Below, piece after piece: positions 24,475-35,596 of a stretch of 64,000 nt of DNA. Within the stretch, counting starts at the first letter, position 1. The number at the start of each line of letters is the position of its first letter. The notes beneath the pieces were generated by a model. That model saw only the letters and a program-made list of their open reading frames with translations, made no database searches and was not told where the DNA came from. The translations under genes were made by a program, and so were the position numbers. Source of the DNA: Straminergon stramineum (lineage: Eukaryota; Streptophyta; Bryopsida; Hypnales; Calliergonaceae); the NCBI GenBank assembly GCA_963920665.1, contig OY987265.1:42785001-42849000 (forward strand), in the 5' to 3' direction.

Positions 24475-25068
24475 CCGTTCGCCTCCAAATCAGTTTCCCA
24501 CAAGCTCTTCCACTCTTCGACATACGAGTATTTCTGTCGTCTTGCAGCGTTCGCCATTGTTGATTACCCAACGTACCTCAATGCTGCTAATATAATGCTA
24601 CGGGACAATACGTTTGATTACCATGATTGTACTGGACGTGGATATTCTGATCATTACGAGCAACCCTAGATATTTGGGTGTCTGCATGGTTCTACTGTAC
24701 AAGTTATGTTACTTCGAAGATCTCATTTTACTTGAGATATATTGCAAGATCATAGTTATGCAGGAAGAGACATGTCCTGGTTTGAATGATGTGGGTCCTT
24801 CCCTAAACCTCCTTTTCAGGATATGGCGCTCAATTCGGATCTCTGATTGTTGGCCTCAGTGACGATCTGTGAAAGAGTTCAGGGACAATATTTCCTGCCC
24901 ACGTCGGGTCTGATGGACATTGAATAGAGAAACTCACTCTTGGGAGGCTGGTGTTATTTCATGTATGATTTAGATATCCTTGGTAAGGAACTACCCACAT
25001 GTGAGGTCTGTCACTACTTTGTTGTCCTTCAAAGTCATCAGTAACAACGACGTGGATGAACGAAAGGG
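24475..25068. other. Intergenic spacer
   Basis: Upstream of the B3 pseudogene. No feature recognised. Confidence 0.3.
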
Positions 25069-25338
25069 TTAGATGGTCAATTTCATTAAAATGGTGGTAT
25101 TCCAATAAATTGGCGGTATTCTAGTAAATTAGTGGTCCATTTCACTACTTTGGCATGGTCTGAAATCTAAACTTGTCCTAGATGTTAGAAATCTAGATAT
25201 TTCCTAGATGTCTAAAATCTAGAAGTGTCATAGATGTCCGAAATCTATAACATTCTTAGATATTCTTTTAGAGTTAAGACTGTGCGGTCTGAAAAATGGC
25301 TTTTGAATACCGCCATTTTAATGAAATTGACCATTTAG
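25069..25338. mobile_element. 262-bp MITE with long TIRs and TTAG duplication
   Basis: ATGGTCAATTTCATTAAAAT begins the element at 25073, and its reverse complement ends it at 25334. The match continues to about 31 bp with one difference. TTAG stands immediately outside both ends (25069-25072 and 25335-25338). The interior is about four tandem copies of a roughly 29-bp unit built on GAAATCTAGA and TAGATGT. Non-coding. The superfamily is uncertain: TTAG could contain a TTA or TA duplication of Harbinger or mariner type. Confidence 0.75.
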
Positions 25339-26576
25339 GTTTTATTTCAGGTTTTATTTTAGCATGTGGCACACAGAGTTACTACAACAGTATTCAACAA
25401 TATACGAGTCTGTCATTTAGTCTACATTTGGAGCCACCAAGAGTAGCACTTCTGTTCCTCTAGCATAGCTAGTAGAACTATTTCAATACTCTTCATGCAC
25501 ATCAAAAGATTTGAGTTCTTCTACTCAACAACAGACTGGGGATGTCTTAGGTTATGTCCTTGGAAAACTGAAGAGAGAATATTCTTTTGGCATTGTTGTT
25601 CAGGATTGTGGTTATTTGGCTAATGTGACATGTAATGAGCTTTTGGTCTTTAAGTTAGTATTGAACTTCAAAACTTGTAAGAGCAAATTTTCTTATCTTG
25701 AATTGTTTGTTGAAATTAAGCCATTGACAAAGACTACATAATTTTCTGCCTCTTGTTCCTTTACTTTTTAGGAAAAATCAACCCAAATGAAACACCATCT
25801 TAGTCCACCAATAACACAATCAAGGAGCTCTCCAAACTTCATGAGACCATCTTGGTGAGCTTCTTTATAAGTTTGGTGGAGTTGAGCAAACTAATGTAAG
25901 ACTTATCTACTTGCCTCAAAATACAAAAATGTGTATTAGACTTGGCATGTGACCATATTGGAGTTTACCCAAATAGTTATACACCTATTACAAGAATTCT
26001 CTCATGATACTTCATAATCTTTATATTTTAAAGCATTTTTAGAGGTGCTAAAAAAAAGAGGGTCTACTTTATTCTCCAAAGATTACAAGTGGCAACCTTG
26101 AATGAAGGTATAGACTTTCGTGAGTTATTTTAATAATATTAAGTATTAGTTTAAGGACATATGTACTCTTAATGATGAATGAAAGGGGAACTATACTCAA
26201 TCACTTTCTTGAGTAGAGGTGCATATAGAGAGCTCGTTTTTATAGTGAAATTCATTTATAAGTGTTGTAGTTACTACGACACTAACAGGTACCTGAGGAC
26301 CTACCAAGTTCGCAATGGACATGTGATAGGAAAATTACTCAAGATAGTGGCATGAAATTTTTTTAATTTCTAGATGTCTTTAAATCATCTCTAATCTGCT
26401 CAACACTTCTTAATGTCTAATATTGAGGACTATTGAATGAGAGACACTCTTAAACATTACAATAACATTCACTAACTTGTTAAAGTCAAAGGTCTATAAA
26501 GTGCACAAGTTCTGAAAAACACTCTTTAACATAGAAGTACATTTTGCTTTCTCATTGCACTAGCAGTGTCCAAATA
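25339..26576. other. Intergenic AT-rich spacer
   Basis: No gene or repeat structure recognised. Confidence 0.3.
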
Positions 26577-26793
26577 GTGTACATTTTAAGAGGTGGACAT
26601 TTTTAGTGACCATTGTGTTTCAACTTCAAAAATTCAGAACTAACTCCACAAAACTTCAAGAATATGAAATGCCTTCGATCAAATGCTAATTCCATTCGTC
26701 TTTCAAGAAAAACTTACTGAAAAATATTTCAAGAAGTTAATTTCCCCAAATTAATTTTCGGCTCTTAAATGGGTGCTTTATGGACCTCCTACC
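26577..26793 (+). repeat. Dispersed repeat R, copy 1
   Basis: About 217 bp, homologous in the same orientation to 36714-36946. Both copies share GTGTAC at the start, CAACTTCAAAAATTC or a close variant, ACTGAAAAATATTTCAA and GGGTGCTTTATGGACCTCCTAC at the end. At the second site the start of this repeat forms one arm of a hairpin. Confidence 0.7.
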
Positions 26794-29528
26794 TCATTTG
26801 CCTCACAAACAAGGAGCTACCGTACAAGAGACTCTATCCTTATACCCCCAACTCACTTTTCTACCAGAGCCCTATTCAACCTTGCTCCACCTTATTCAAC
26901 CTCCATGACATATAAGGCAATTGGCCAACATTGAGCTCCGGGCGCAATTGGGTTAACTTTGTGGTGCACAATGGGTAAACTTGACTTGTGTCAATGCAAA
27001 CTCTCCTGCACAGTCAACAAAGGCGACGATTCACTCTCCTTTTGGATCCGGGTCATCACAAACCCATGGGCAGCTTGACCCATCACAAAAGATCAGGGAC
27101 AGTAGGCGGATTATGCTGACTCGAAACGTACCAGCTCCTTGAAAATCACGCAACACGCAAGGTGTAAAAGAAAATAATACTTTGTGTGGTAGCCAGGCCA
27201 CCAACTCATCTCCTTGGCTTTCATATGGCACAGACTAGTCTGGCAGTGTAATTCTTCCGAGAGCTGGTGTCGAATATAATGCATGCGAAGGAGCATTGAA
27301 GGTCAATTCTACGCAGGGATTCGCAGTGGCTCGGTGCAATTCATTTCGACAGCATCATCGAGGATCCAGGTAACTTACCACCAAATGACACCAGTTTGGC
27401 AACAATGCAAGTAGTGGTTGGGAAGCAAGGATCGTTCTAAGTTAGACGAGGCTGCAATTGAATTGGAAGGGGTGTCTCTCATTGGAAACAGTCTAATTTA
27501 TTTGGGTAAGAGAGGGCTGGCCATGAGCGTGTGAAGTGCATTTCTGTTGAGTCCCTGGAGTGCATATCTGTTGAGTCTCTGAAGTGCACCCTGAAATTAA
27601 GGTACCGAACTTTGATGTTGTCGTGGATTCCAGGCAAGTTTAGAGGTGATTTGTGGACGTTTAGGGATGATTTATAGACGTTTTCGAGGTAAATCCAAAC
27701 CCGTAGAGGTGATTTATGGACGTCTTGAGGGGAATCCAAACGTTTAAAGATGATTTTTTGACGTCTAGAGGGGAATCCATGCGAGATAGTTGGAGCTGAT
27801 TTCAGCAAGCAAGTGAGACATTTGTGCAAGTCCCCCAGCCTGTTGGGAACACGTCTAGTATTTTTTTTCCAGTTTTTATTTTTTATTTTTAGTGTTGTTT
27901 CAACAAAGACAATTGCACTTATGACAAGAATCACGTTCAGTTCCTGGTGAAGAGTGTTCAATACCACTGATAAGGAATTTTGAACTAATTAGAGCCCGAT
28001 GTTTTGGCCAAATATGCATAAGATGGCCCATTTGGAGAAGCCCAGTTTAGGTTGCTCGTGAGTACTGTAAGTGGGGAGCTTTGGGATACCTGTCCAGTAC
28101 TACATCTGTGTCTATCTTAGTTTTCCATTTTAGGGTTTCGAGATTTCGGTGGGCAACTTTGAACATGTGAAAATTCTAAATTCCAGCACTTTCATGTCAT
28201 GTTTTTGCACACAGAAATTTGCAAAAACAATGGTTGCGACCATGCTAGGCACAAATTTCCCGCGCTAAGATATTTGTGTGTGGCAATATGGTGTTTAGCA
28301 AATGGCAAACATTTGAATCAGTTAAAACATTATTGAACTTACTAGTCTAGGTCAGGTCATCGGTTTGGTTTTTTGAACGGGAAGTGTCCGTGTTTATAAC
28401 GCCCATTCAAAATTGAATTGGCTCAGGATGCCCCTCGAGAACTTGATCTGCAAATTTCTTAGATTTTGCAACGTAGATCAGGTAACCCATTAGGTTATAC
28501 AATCCGTGTCAGGGAAGAGCTGTCCTCGTGACTTCTTTAGATTGTCTTGTCGCACATCCTATTGAAATGATGAGCTTGTTGATGCATCAGGAAATTGCAA
28601 TGGCATGTCTTCGTTGATGTTGTGTGTTCAAGTTGGGTTAGAACATTGTTGACTCTTAGCAACTCTTGTCCATGTTTGTGCTTGTCTTTGCAAATCGCAC
28701 TAGCCTTAGTTTCAGAGAAGGTACTTTGAGGAAGGTAGAGGGTACAAAATTTAAGAAAATTCAATTATGGATTTATGTTCATATGCTTATTTGGACAATT
28801 TTAAGTGAAGCCATATGCTTACCAAAGGTTATCCAAATTGCTTAACTATCAACAAATACATACTCACCAATTGTTTTTGGTTTTCGATTTGCTTCAAAAC
28901 AGGATTCAAGCTAGAAATTGTCTATTGTGAATTATTTTGCTAGGGGAACTAACAATGAACCATCTGCAAGGTACTAACTTCAAGAAAGGCTTCCAATTGG
29001 CAAGCTCCGTGCAAGGAATCAAAATATTTTGATAAACCTTTGAAGTACTTGATCACTTTTGTTTCAATACAAACTGCCTAATGGAAGTGATTGTAAATCA
29101 ATTGGATCGAGTGGAGATTGGCAAAGATTTTGTAGACACCGTGCGCAGTAAGTACACACTTTTCATCAATTTCTTCAATATGAGGTTTGAAATTTCAACA
29201 AAAGAAGTCACAATGTTAGATTTGATATCTAGAAGGATGCCAAATTTTGTGAACATGTGACTTTGAATGTGAAAATGTTTGATGGCATTGTTCAAGTTGG
29301 AACATACTATAATTATAATTTTACCTTTGTCAAAATTTCGAGAAGATATGATTAATTTGAGTTATAAGTTTTGTAACGACTAATTGTAAGATGAAATATT
29401 GCGTAAAGTCTTGCTATGTAGGGTCCTACTAAGTTGTAGAGCATCTCTTTTGCAAGTGTCCTTTCAATTTGATGGGCAAGGAATTTGGGACAAATAGGAT
29501 GATAGGTCCTTATGCTAGATAAGACACC
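26794..29528. other. Intergenic spacer with degenerate short repeats
   Basis: At 27530-27600 a GTGCATNTCTGTTGAGTC unit occurs twice. At 27630-27790 a roughly 35-45-bp unit (GGTGATTTATGGACGTCT, GGGGAATCCAAACG) recurs about four times. The long minus-strand frame over this stretch is probably a by-product of the repetition. Nothing else assigned. Confidence 0.4.
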
Positions 29529-30013
29529 CATTAGAAAAAAATTCAGCCCTCAAAGGGGCTACTTCCCTTTGAGAAGTTCCCCTCAAAGGAACGCACAGCC
29601 CCTTTGAAGAATAGTGGTCACTATTCATCATCAATGATGAATAGTGTCACAATAAAAAAATATGAAAAAATATGAAAATATGAAAAAATATGAAAAATTG
29701 TATATTTTTTAATAATTAAATATTTTTAAATATTTTTAAAATATTAAAATAATAATAGCAATCTGACGTGGTCGCACTAATGCTACATCAGATCTCACAA
29801 TTTTTTAATTTATTTTAATATTAATGTTTTAATTATTTTTTTAATATTTTTTTAATTCTTGAATTAAACTGTCCAGCATGTATGAGGCTCTGCAATTCGC
29901 TGGCCAGGGGGAAAAAAAAAAATTAAAATTTTTTTTTTTGTGGCCATAGTTCCCTGCCGTTCCCTGCTGTCCAGGACTCACAGCCCCTCAGAGGGTTCAT
30001 ATTCTTTCTAATG
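29529..30013. mobile_element. 485-bp MITE with CATTAGAA termini
   Basis: The left end CATTAGAAAAAAATTCAGCC and the inverted right end CATTAGAAAGAATATGAACC form a roughly 32-bp imperfect terminal inverted repeat, which both copies extend to a GGGGCT. The interior is AT-rich with an (AAAAAATATG)n-like run at 29648-29695 and internal palindromes of AGCCCCTTTGA type. No coding sequence. The target duplication is unclear. A smaller element with the same CATTAGA ends lies at 34314. Confidence 0.65.
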
Positions 30014-30319
30014 TACACTAGAGCCTTATGCACATATGGTGCCCTACTCTGTATATGTTTGGCTCAACCTTCCACCCTTTGGGTAGGTCACCTTACATGT
30101 ACAAGATCCTTGTAGAGGTGTCTTACTCTTACCAAAAACATGTTTAGAGAATGAAATGTAGTTCACATGTAAGCTCTCTTTAGATTATTAATGCTTCTTC
30201 TTAAGATTAAATGCATTAAGGATTGTATAAATTATTCAAGATTCTTAGGCATATTACATTATTACTCAAGAAGCTTTTTTATTTCAACTTCATAAAGTTT
30301 TTGACAACTATTCTTGTCA
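30014..30319. promoter_or_regulatory. Upstream region of the ankyrin/PGG gene
   Basis: AT-rich 5' flank and presumed promoter between the MITE and the ATG at 30320. The MITE ends only about 300 bp before the start codon. No specific element identified. Confidence 0.35.
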
Positions 30320-32173
30320 ATGATGATTATAGAGGAGATAGAAGGTATCAAATCTACAACATCTAGCGAGACTTCTACCTCACCATCAATTAATGATATG
30401 ATCATTCAACGACTCCGGAGTAAACTTCAAATATCCGAATGGAACATACACGTGTCAAACATAGTCCCCAAATGCTTGACATCATCAGAAGTGCAAGTGA
30501 AAATGGATTATTTGAGATCAGAGAGTAATCGAACCAAGCTTCAAGGGAAATTGTCATGTATGAAGGATGAAGATGTGTTTCAAATTGGGCAACAAATCTT
30601 TGAGGCAATAGAAGAAGGTGAACTTGAAGTGTTCAAGAAATTGATGGACAAAAAGGTAAAGGATTGGAATTTTCAATTAGAGGAATATGGAAATATGACC
30701 CCCCTTCTTTGGGCAATATTGCATGGACAAAGGAGGATTGTGGGAGCCATCCGTGAATATGCATTGTCCACAAGATCTCACAAGGGATCTACTAGAGCAA
30801 TGTTTTGGACTTCTGATAAGTTTGGATTTAGAATCATGAATTTGGCCGTTTTTACGTATTTGATAGTGCCAAATACAGAGTCAAGTTATGATAATGTGAG
30901 AGAAATGCTCAAAGATATTATAGATTGGGAACATCAATCAGGAGTTTCTCTTGGATATATGGAGTCACAACTACAAAAGGACTATACCCCTTGCAAAATT
31001 TATTATGGTATTAAGGATACCCCTACTCACTACTATGTCGATGACCTTCGCCACCTTGGCTTTTATATGACACCTCTCCATCTTGCAACATGGTTTGCTC
31101 CCTATCAAGCTGCTACCAAGATAATTGCTTTGCGCATGAAGGCTCTTGAAAGACCAACTGGAAATGGACATACAGTTTTTCACCTTTGTGCATGGAAAGG
31201 TCGACATGACATTTTACAATGGCTAATACATTACACAAAATGTGAGAACATTTCCTTGAATGTAGGGAATTCTTTTGACAATGATAGACAATCCCCATTG
31301 CACCTTGCTGTATTGTCTCAAAACAAGGAGTGTGTGGAGATCCTTCTTCGAACCGAGGCCATCAAGGTGACCGTGAGGAATTGGAAGGGATACACACCAA
31401 TGGAAATTGCAACTGTCCTTCATGCTTCAAGTTCATCTACAATAACTCCAAAACATTTGGAACGCTTTGGTGTGACAAGTTTTGACATTAAAAGCTTGGG
31501 TTTGAGCTCTGAAGTTGGAAACGTGAGTGTTCAAAATTTCACAAGATATGAAATACACTCAATTGAATGTAAGAAGAACAACAATGCACTAAATGACATC
31601 ATCTCATTGTTTGATGGTTTGGATCCTGAAGCTTTGCAAAGGGATAGACAAGTGTATGTGGATGCAGCAAATGCCATTCTTGTTGGCGCGGCACTTATTG
31701 CAAGTGCTTCATTTGGTGCATGGCTTCAACCTCCTCTAGGTTACATGGAATACTATTCCAATGAGTTTTTGGTCACACAACCAGCTGCTCCACCAGGGAC
31801 GTACGAATCATTTGTTGCTATCAAACAACATTGGTTAATCCAATTGTTTTGGATATTCAATAGCTTATCATTCTTTTTTTCCATTGCAACTGTGATTGCA
31901 GGAGCTGATGCAGCATTGCCTAAAAAGGGTTTGATATTGAAAGAAGCTGTGACAAGCATTCGCCATGGAGTAATTTGGGCCTCTTACTTGTTACTTTTAT
32001 CAGTACTTTGCATTATTGGAACTTTTAGTACCATTGGTTTTGCAATACTACCACCCATTCCCAAATATAGGGTAAACATGTATTGCACCATGGCTATAGG
32101 ATTGGCAACTTGTGGGATTGTGTTGATAAGATTCTTACGGAAACTTGGGAGTTCAGTGTCGTTGAAGCCCTAG
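30320..32173 (+). CDS. Ankyrin-repeat protein with C-terminal PGG-type membrane domain
   Basis: Intronless frame of 617 codons. The first ATG is at 30320 (two ATGs in tandem). The N-terminal roughly 110 residues are not recognised. Ankyrin-like repeats follow: NMTPLLWAILHGQRRIV, MTPLHLATWFAPYQAA, GHTVFHLCAWKGRHDILQWL, QSPLHLAVLSQNKECVEILL and GYTPMEIAT, spanning about residues 120-370. From about residue 440 comes the PGG domain: NAILVGAALIASASFGAWL followed by QPPLGY, then three more membrane segments near the C-terminus. Proteins of this build (ACD6/ITN1-like) are plasma- or endomembrane proteins in plant defence and stress signalling; any such role here is inference. The usual PPGG signature reads PPLG here. 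Flanks are AT-rich and repeat-filled, and no introns break the ankyrin part, unlike many relatives. Confidence 0.9.
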   Translation: MMIIEEIEGIKSTTSSETSTSPSINDMIIQRLRSKLQISEWNIHVSNIVPKCLTSSEVQVKMDYLRSESNRTKLQGKLSCMKDEDVFQIGQQIFEAIEEGELEVFKKLMDKKVKDWNFQLEEYGNMTPLLWAILHGQRRIVGAIREYALSTRSHKGSTRAMFWTSDKFGFRIMNLAVFTYLIVPNTESSYDNVREMLKDIIDWEHQSGVSLGYMESQLQKDYTPCKIYYGIKDTPTHYYVDDLRHLGFYMTPLHLATWFAPYQAATKIIALRMKALERPTGNGHTVFHLCAWKGRHDILQWLIHYTKCENISLNVGNSFDNDRQSPLHLAVLSQNKECVEILLRTEAIKVTVRNWKGYTPMEIATVLHASSSSTITPKHLERFGVTSFDIKSLGLSSEVGNVSVQNFTRYEIHSIECKKNNNALNDIISLFDGLDPEALQRDRQVYVDAANAILVGAALIASASFGAWLQPPLGYMEYYSNEFLVTQPAAPPGTYESFVAIKQHWLIQLFWIFNSLSFFFSIATVIAGADAALPKKGLILKEAVTSIRHGVIWASYLLLLSVLCIIGTFSTIGFAILPPIPKYRVNMYCTMAIGLATCGIVLIRFLRKLGSSVSLKP

Positions 32174-32740
32174 TTTACCAAGAATTAGAGTCCTTGATTA
32201 TAGTTTTAGTATTGTTACTTAATTGAGACAAGGTTGTTGTTTAATGCATCAAGTGACTTACATATGTGTTATTCCAAGTGAATACAAAGTGACTTTAAGT
32301 GAGTTCATGCATACAACAATGGGAGTACACTATGATGACATGAACTTGGTAGAATCCTAGTGGAGAAAATCAAGATGCTTGTACATTTTATAGTGGTAAC
32401 AAACTAATGATAGGATTTCACTCACTTTCAAGATATCACGTAGTGCTATTTCTTGATTTGCATAGCAATTGACAACAATTTACCAGTTGGTTGCAATCAT
32501 GGTTGCCAAACACAGAGATAAGTTAAATTTTTTTGCCAAAACACTACTAGAAAGTTGTGATAAAAATAACAGAAAATCAATAAATTTTTGTTGTTTGGGG
32601 CACTAGCGGTCACAACTTGATCAATTTAACAAAATTAGGCACTTGTTTTAGGCACTTTGAATTTTTTTGGAACCAAATCAATAGAAATTCAATAAATTGT
32701 ATAAGTAATAATTAGTTATCTATACATACACATGTGAATT
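32174..32740. other. 3' flank of the PGG gene and spacer
   Basis: AT-rich; presumed 3' UTR at its start. No further feature. Confidence 0.3.
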
Positions 32741-33000
32741 CAAGCATGGTGTATTGGTTAAAGAATGTGGCTTATAAAAGTAAGGTCTTGGGTTCAAATT
32801 CCTGCTCCAATACGTATGCTAGCGTGGCAATTGCAATTGATGCTAATGTGACAACAATCCAATCACCGATGACGTAGCAATTGCAGTTGCTATTGACCTA
32901 GCAATATTCATGTCATTGATGGCATGGTAGGTTTTGCTGACGTGGCAGTCACTAAGTATTCCTATGTGGCATGACCAAATTAATAGAATAAAACAACAAA
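32741..33000 (+). mobile_element. Candidate tRNA-derived SINE
   Basis: TGGTGTATTGG at 32747-32757 resembles a Pol III A box, and GGGTTCAAATTCC at 32790-32802 is an almost perfect B box. The spacing is typical of a tRNA gene. No cloverleaf survives, so this is not a tRNA gene. Downstream comes a body with alternating GACGTGGCA and GCAATTGCA-like words, ending near an A-rich stretch at about 32985-33000. The body end and target duplication are not certain. Confidence 0.45.
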
Positions 33001-34313
33001 TTTTAGTTCAATTTTAGTTGTTTAGGTCACTACATTTCTAGAAGTGAAACATGTATGTTTCAATTTTTAGGATGCAAGAGAATTTGCATGCCAAATTGGT
33101 AGAAGATGTCAAAAATTGGAGTATCTTGTTGTGACACTCTGATAATTTTTGAATTAGCCAGGATTAGTAGTTTGAACCCAAGGTGTTTACATTGCTTTTG
33201 AGAAACTTTTGAAGGGACATCAAATCAAATCAAATCTTGTATCTTTTTACTTTGTAAGTTCTAGTTTACAGCTATTATAAGTCATAAAATTTTCATAAAT
33301 TTTTTTGTGAAGATTTGAAATAGTACAAAAATTGCATTATGTGTCATTCATGTTAACCATTAAGTATTATAAATGTCAATACATTTGTCAAGTACCCTAT
33401 GTAAATGTCAAATTTGGCAAAAAATAAAGTCATTTTTGTAAAAGTGTCATATGTCATCTTTTGAATGGTGTAAGACTGTGAATTGATATAGACCCCTAAG
33501 AATCTAATGTAGAAATTCAAGTATGGTATTGTAATAGGTTTAGTTTAACATTTTTTTATCAATATTGTTAATACTGGCAATAGTATAGAAGTGTACTTCA
33601 AATGGATAACATCATTTTTAAATTTATTTACAAATAGTGTCACTTCTAAAGTTATCAACATGACACCATATATCATGTGATACTAAAGAAATTTTGGCAC
33701 TAAGTTTTGATTCTAGATTTTGAAAGTAAAGAAAGTTTGTAATAAATACAATATTGATTGTAGTTTTTAGATCTTACAAAGTGTATATAATAGAGGGTTA
33801 ATTTGGAATTGTTTGTCTTTCTAAGGTAGAAGCACCAATTGTCAACCACGCCTAGTACCTAACTTGTTGGGGGTGGTATTTCCAACTAAGGGCTAGAACA
33901 AATTTCCATCCGAAGTTTTGAATGTGTTTTTTTGGTCCTTTTCAAGGTTGGGACTAATGAGGTTATGACACATGTCTTGAAGTAGTGAGCAAGAAAGTAG
34001 GAAATAGTGAGAGGAAAAGTAGTTCTTGAAATCAATGATCAAAATTGGAAGAGTCTAGACATTGGTAATGGGTCATAAGTACTTTTGGGCTCCTAAAATT
34101 CATAGTAATTTTAATTTGGAGAATAAAATTCTGAAAATTTTGCAATCCCCATATTGCCTATCATCTTAAATGGGAAAAAAAATTATGTAACCTCATACTA
34201 CTCATGATCTGATCCAAAATTGCTTAAATGATCTACTATCTAAGCCTTTACTTTAGTTGATTTTTTACATTTTTTGAATGGAAACAACCCTATCTTTGTA
34301 GGGTGATTGCATG
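33001..34313. other. AT-rich intergenic spacer
   Basis: No gene recognised. Confidence 0.3.
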
Positions 34314-34553
34314 CATTAGAAGAGTTTTGGGGGGTTTGGAGGCCATTTCGGACCTGTACCCCCAACAATCTGGGAACGGTCATTGTTAGATTTTTTAAAA
34401 TTTTAAAATGTAAAATAAAGTTGAAAATTTCTTTTAAAAAAAGAGATGTGGTAGTCGTTGTGCCACGTCAGGAAATTGTAGCGGGGCAAATCCTAGGGTC
34501 TGGGAACCCAGGGGAACACGCAACCCTCTAGACCCCCCAAAACTCCTCTAATG
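34314..34553. mobile_element. 240-bp MITE with CATTAGA / GTTTTGGGGGG termini
   Basis: The left end CATTAGAAGAGTTTTGGGGG and the inverted right end CATTAGAGGAGTTTTGGGGG give a roughly 24-bp terminal inverted repeat with two mismatches. It shares its first seven bases with the MITE at 29529-30013. No coding sequence. The flanks show no obvious duplication unless the TA inside the terminal CATTAG is the target. Confidence 0.65.
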
Positions 34554-34572
34554 AAAGAGCGACTATGTTTGT

Positions 34573-35596
34573 AGTACTTCATCAAATTGATTTTGTCTTT
34601 TGCTATAACTTTTGAAGCACGATTCCAATGAACTTGAAATTTTAATTATTCTATTTGTGTATGTCTTGATTGTGATTATGTCCCTTATTTTTCAGAATTT
34701 TTTTAAAATCATTTATATATAAAAGTCAATTTCTTTAAATTGTCACACTTTTCGTGAGGTTTGTTCTTAGTAAAGGGGAATACCCAAATTCAATGATCTA
34801 GAGCAGAAATTTTAGTGGTCTATTCCCACACTAGTTAGGCATTTTCTATACAAGGGTCATCAAAAAATACATTATTTTCTGTCCTCCACATTCATGCAAA
34901 TTAATAGGCCAAAAAGGGGCTCCAAGGCATGCACACTTTTGAACATTGAAGATGGTTTCAAGTTCATTCTTTTGGTGAAATCTCATCACCTCAAGTCCCC
35001 ACAAATTAAAAAAATTTATTCATTTTTCTTTCACTATATTTGAATTATTAAAAATTTAAAGCATTGAAATATCCTTTTTGGAGGACATATAGAATTATGG
35101 GTAGAAAAGGGATATTTCAATGCTTTAATTTTTAATAATTCAACTATAGTGAGAAAAAAATGTAATTTGTGGGGACTTGATGGTGATGAGATTTCACCAA
35201 AAGAATGAACTTGAAACCATCTTCAATGTTCAAAAGTGTGCATGCCTTGGAGCCCTTTTTGGCCTATTAATTTGCACGAATGTGGAGGACAGAAAATAAT
35301 GTATTTTTTGATGACCCTTGTATGGAACATTCTTGGCTAGTGTGGGAATAGACCACTAAAATTTCTGCTCTAGATCATTGAATTTGGGTACTCCCCTTCA
35401 CTAAGAACAACCCCCCCGAAAATTGTGACAAATTAAAGAAATAGACTTTTAAATACAAAATGATTTTTAAAAATTTCTGAAAAATAAGGGACACAATTAC
35501 AATCAAGATATACACAAACAAAAAAGATTTCAAGTTCAATGGAATCATGAGTTGAAAGTTATAGAGGAAAACAAAACTAGTTTAGCAAAATGCTAC
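34573..35596. repeat. 1-kb inverted repeat (two arms of about 490 bp)
   Basis: The left arm (34573 to about 35065) and right arm (about 35110 to 35596) are near-identical reverse complements around a short loop near 35070-35105. Examples: GCATTGAAATATCC left of the loop is answered by GGATATTTCAATGC right of it. CTATTCCCACACTAG near 34830 is answered by CTAGTGTGGGAATAG near 35345. Outer parts diverge more (TATAACTTTTGAAGCACGAT against its mismatched partner). A transcript would fold into a very long hairpin. A diverged relative of the right arm lies near 37840-38110. It could be a foldback transposon or an inverted duplication. Confidence 0.85.

Noticed and set aside
27479..27967. 162-codon minus-strand frame
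   Set aside because: It is produced by degenerate short repeats (VHKSPL-like units) with no recognisable domain or flanking gene structure.
32747..32802. tRNA gene
   Set aside because: A and B boxes are present, but acceptor, D and anticodon stems do not form; a SINE head is the better reading.
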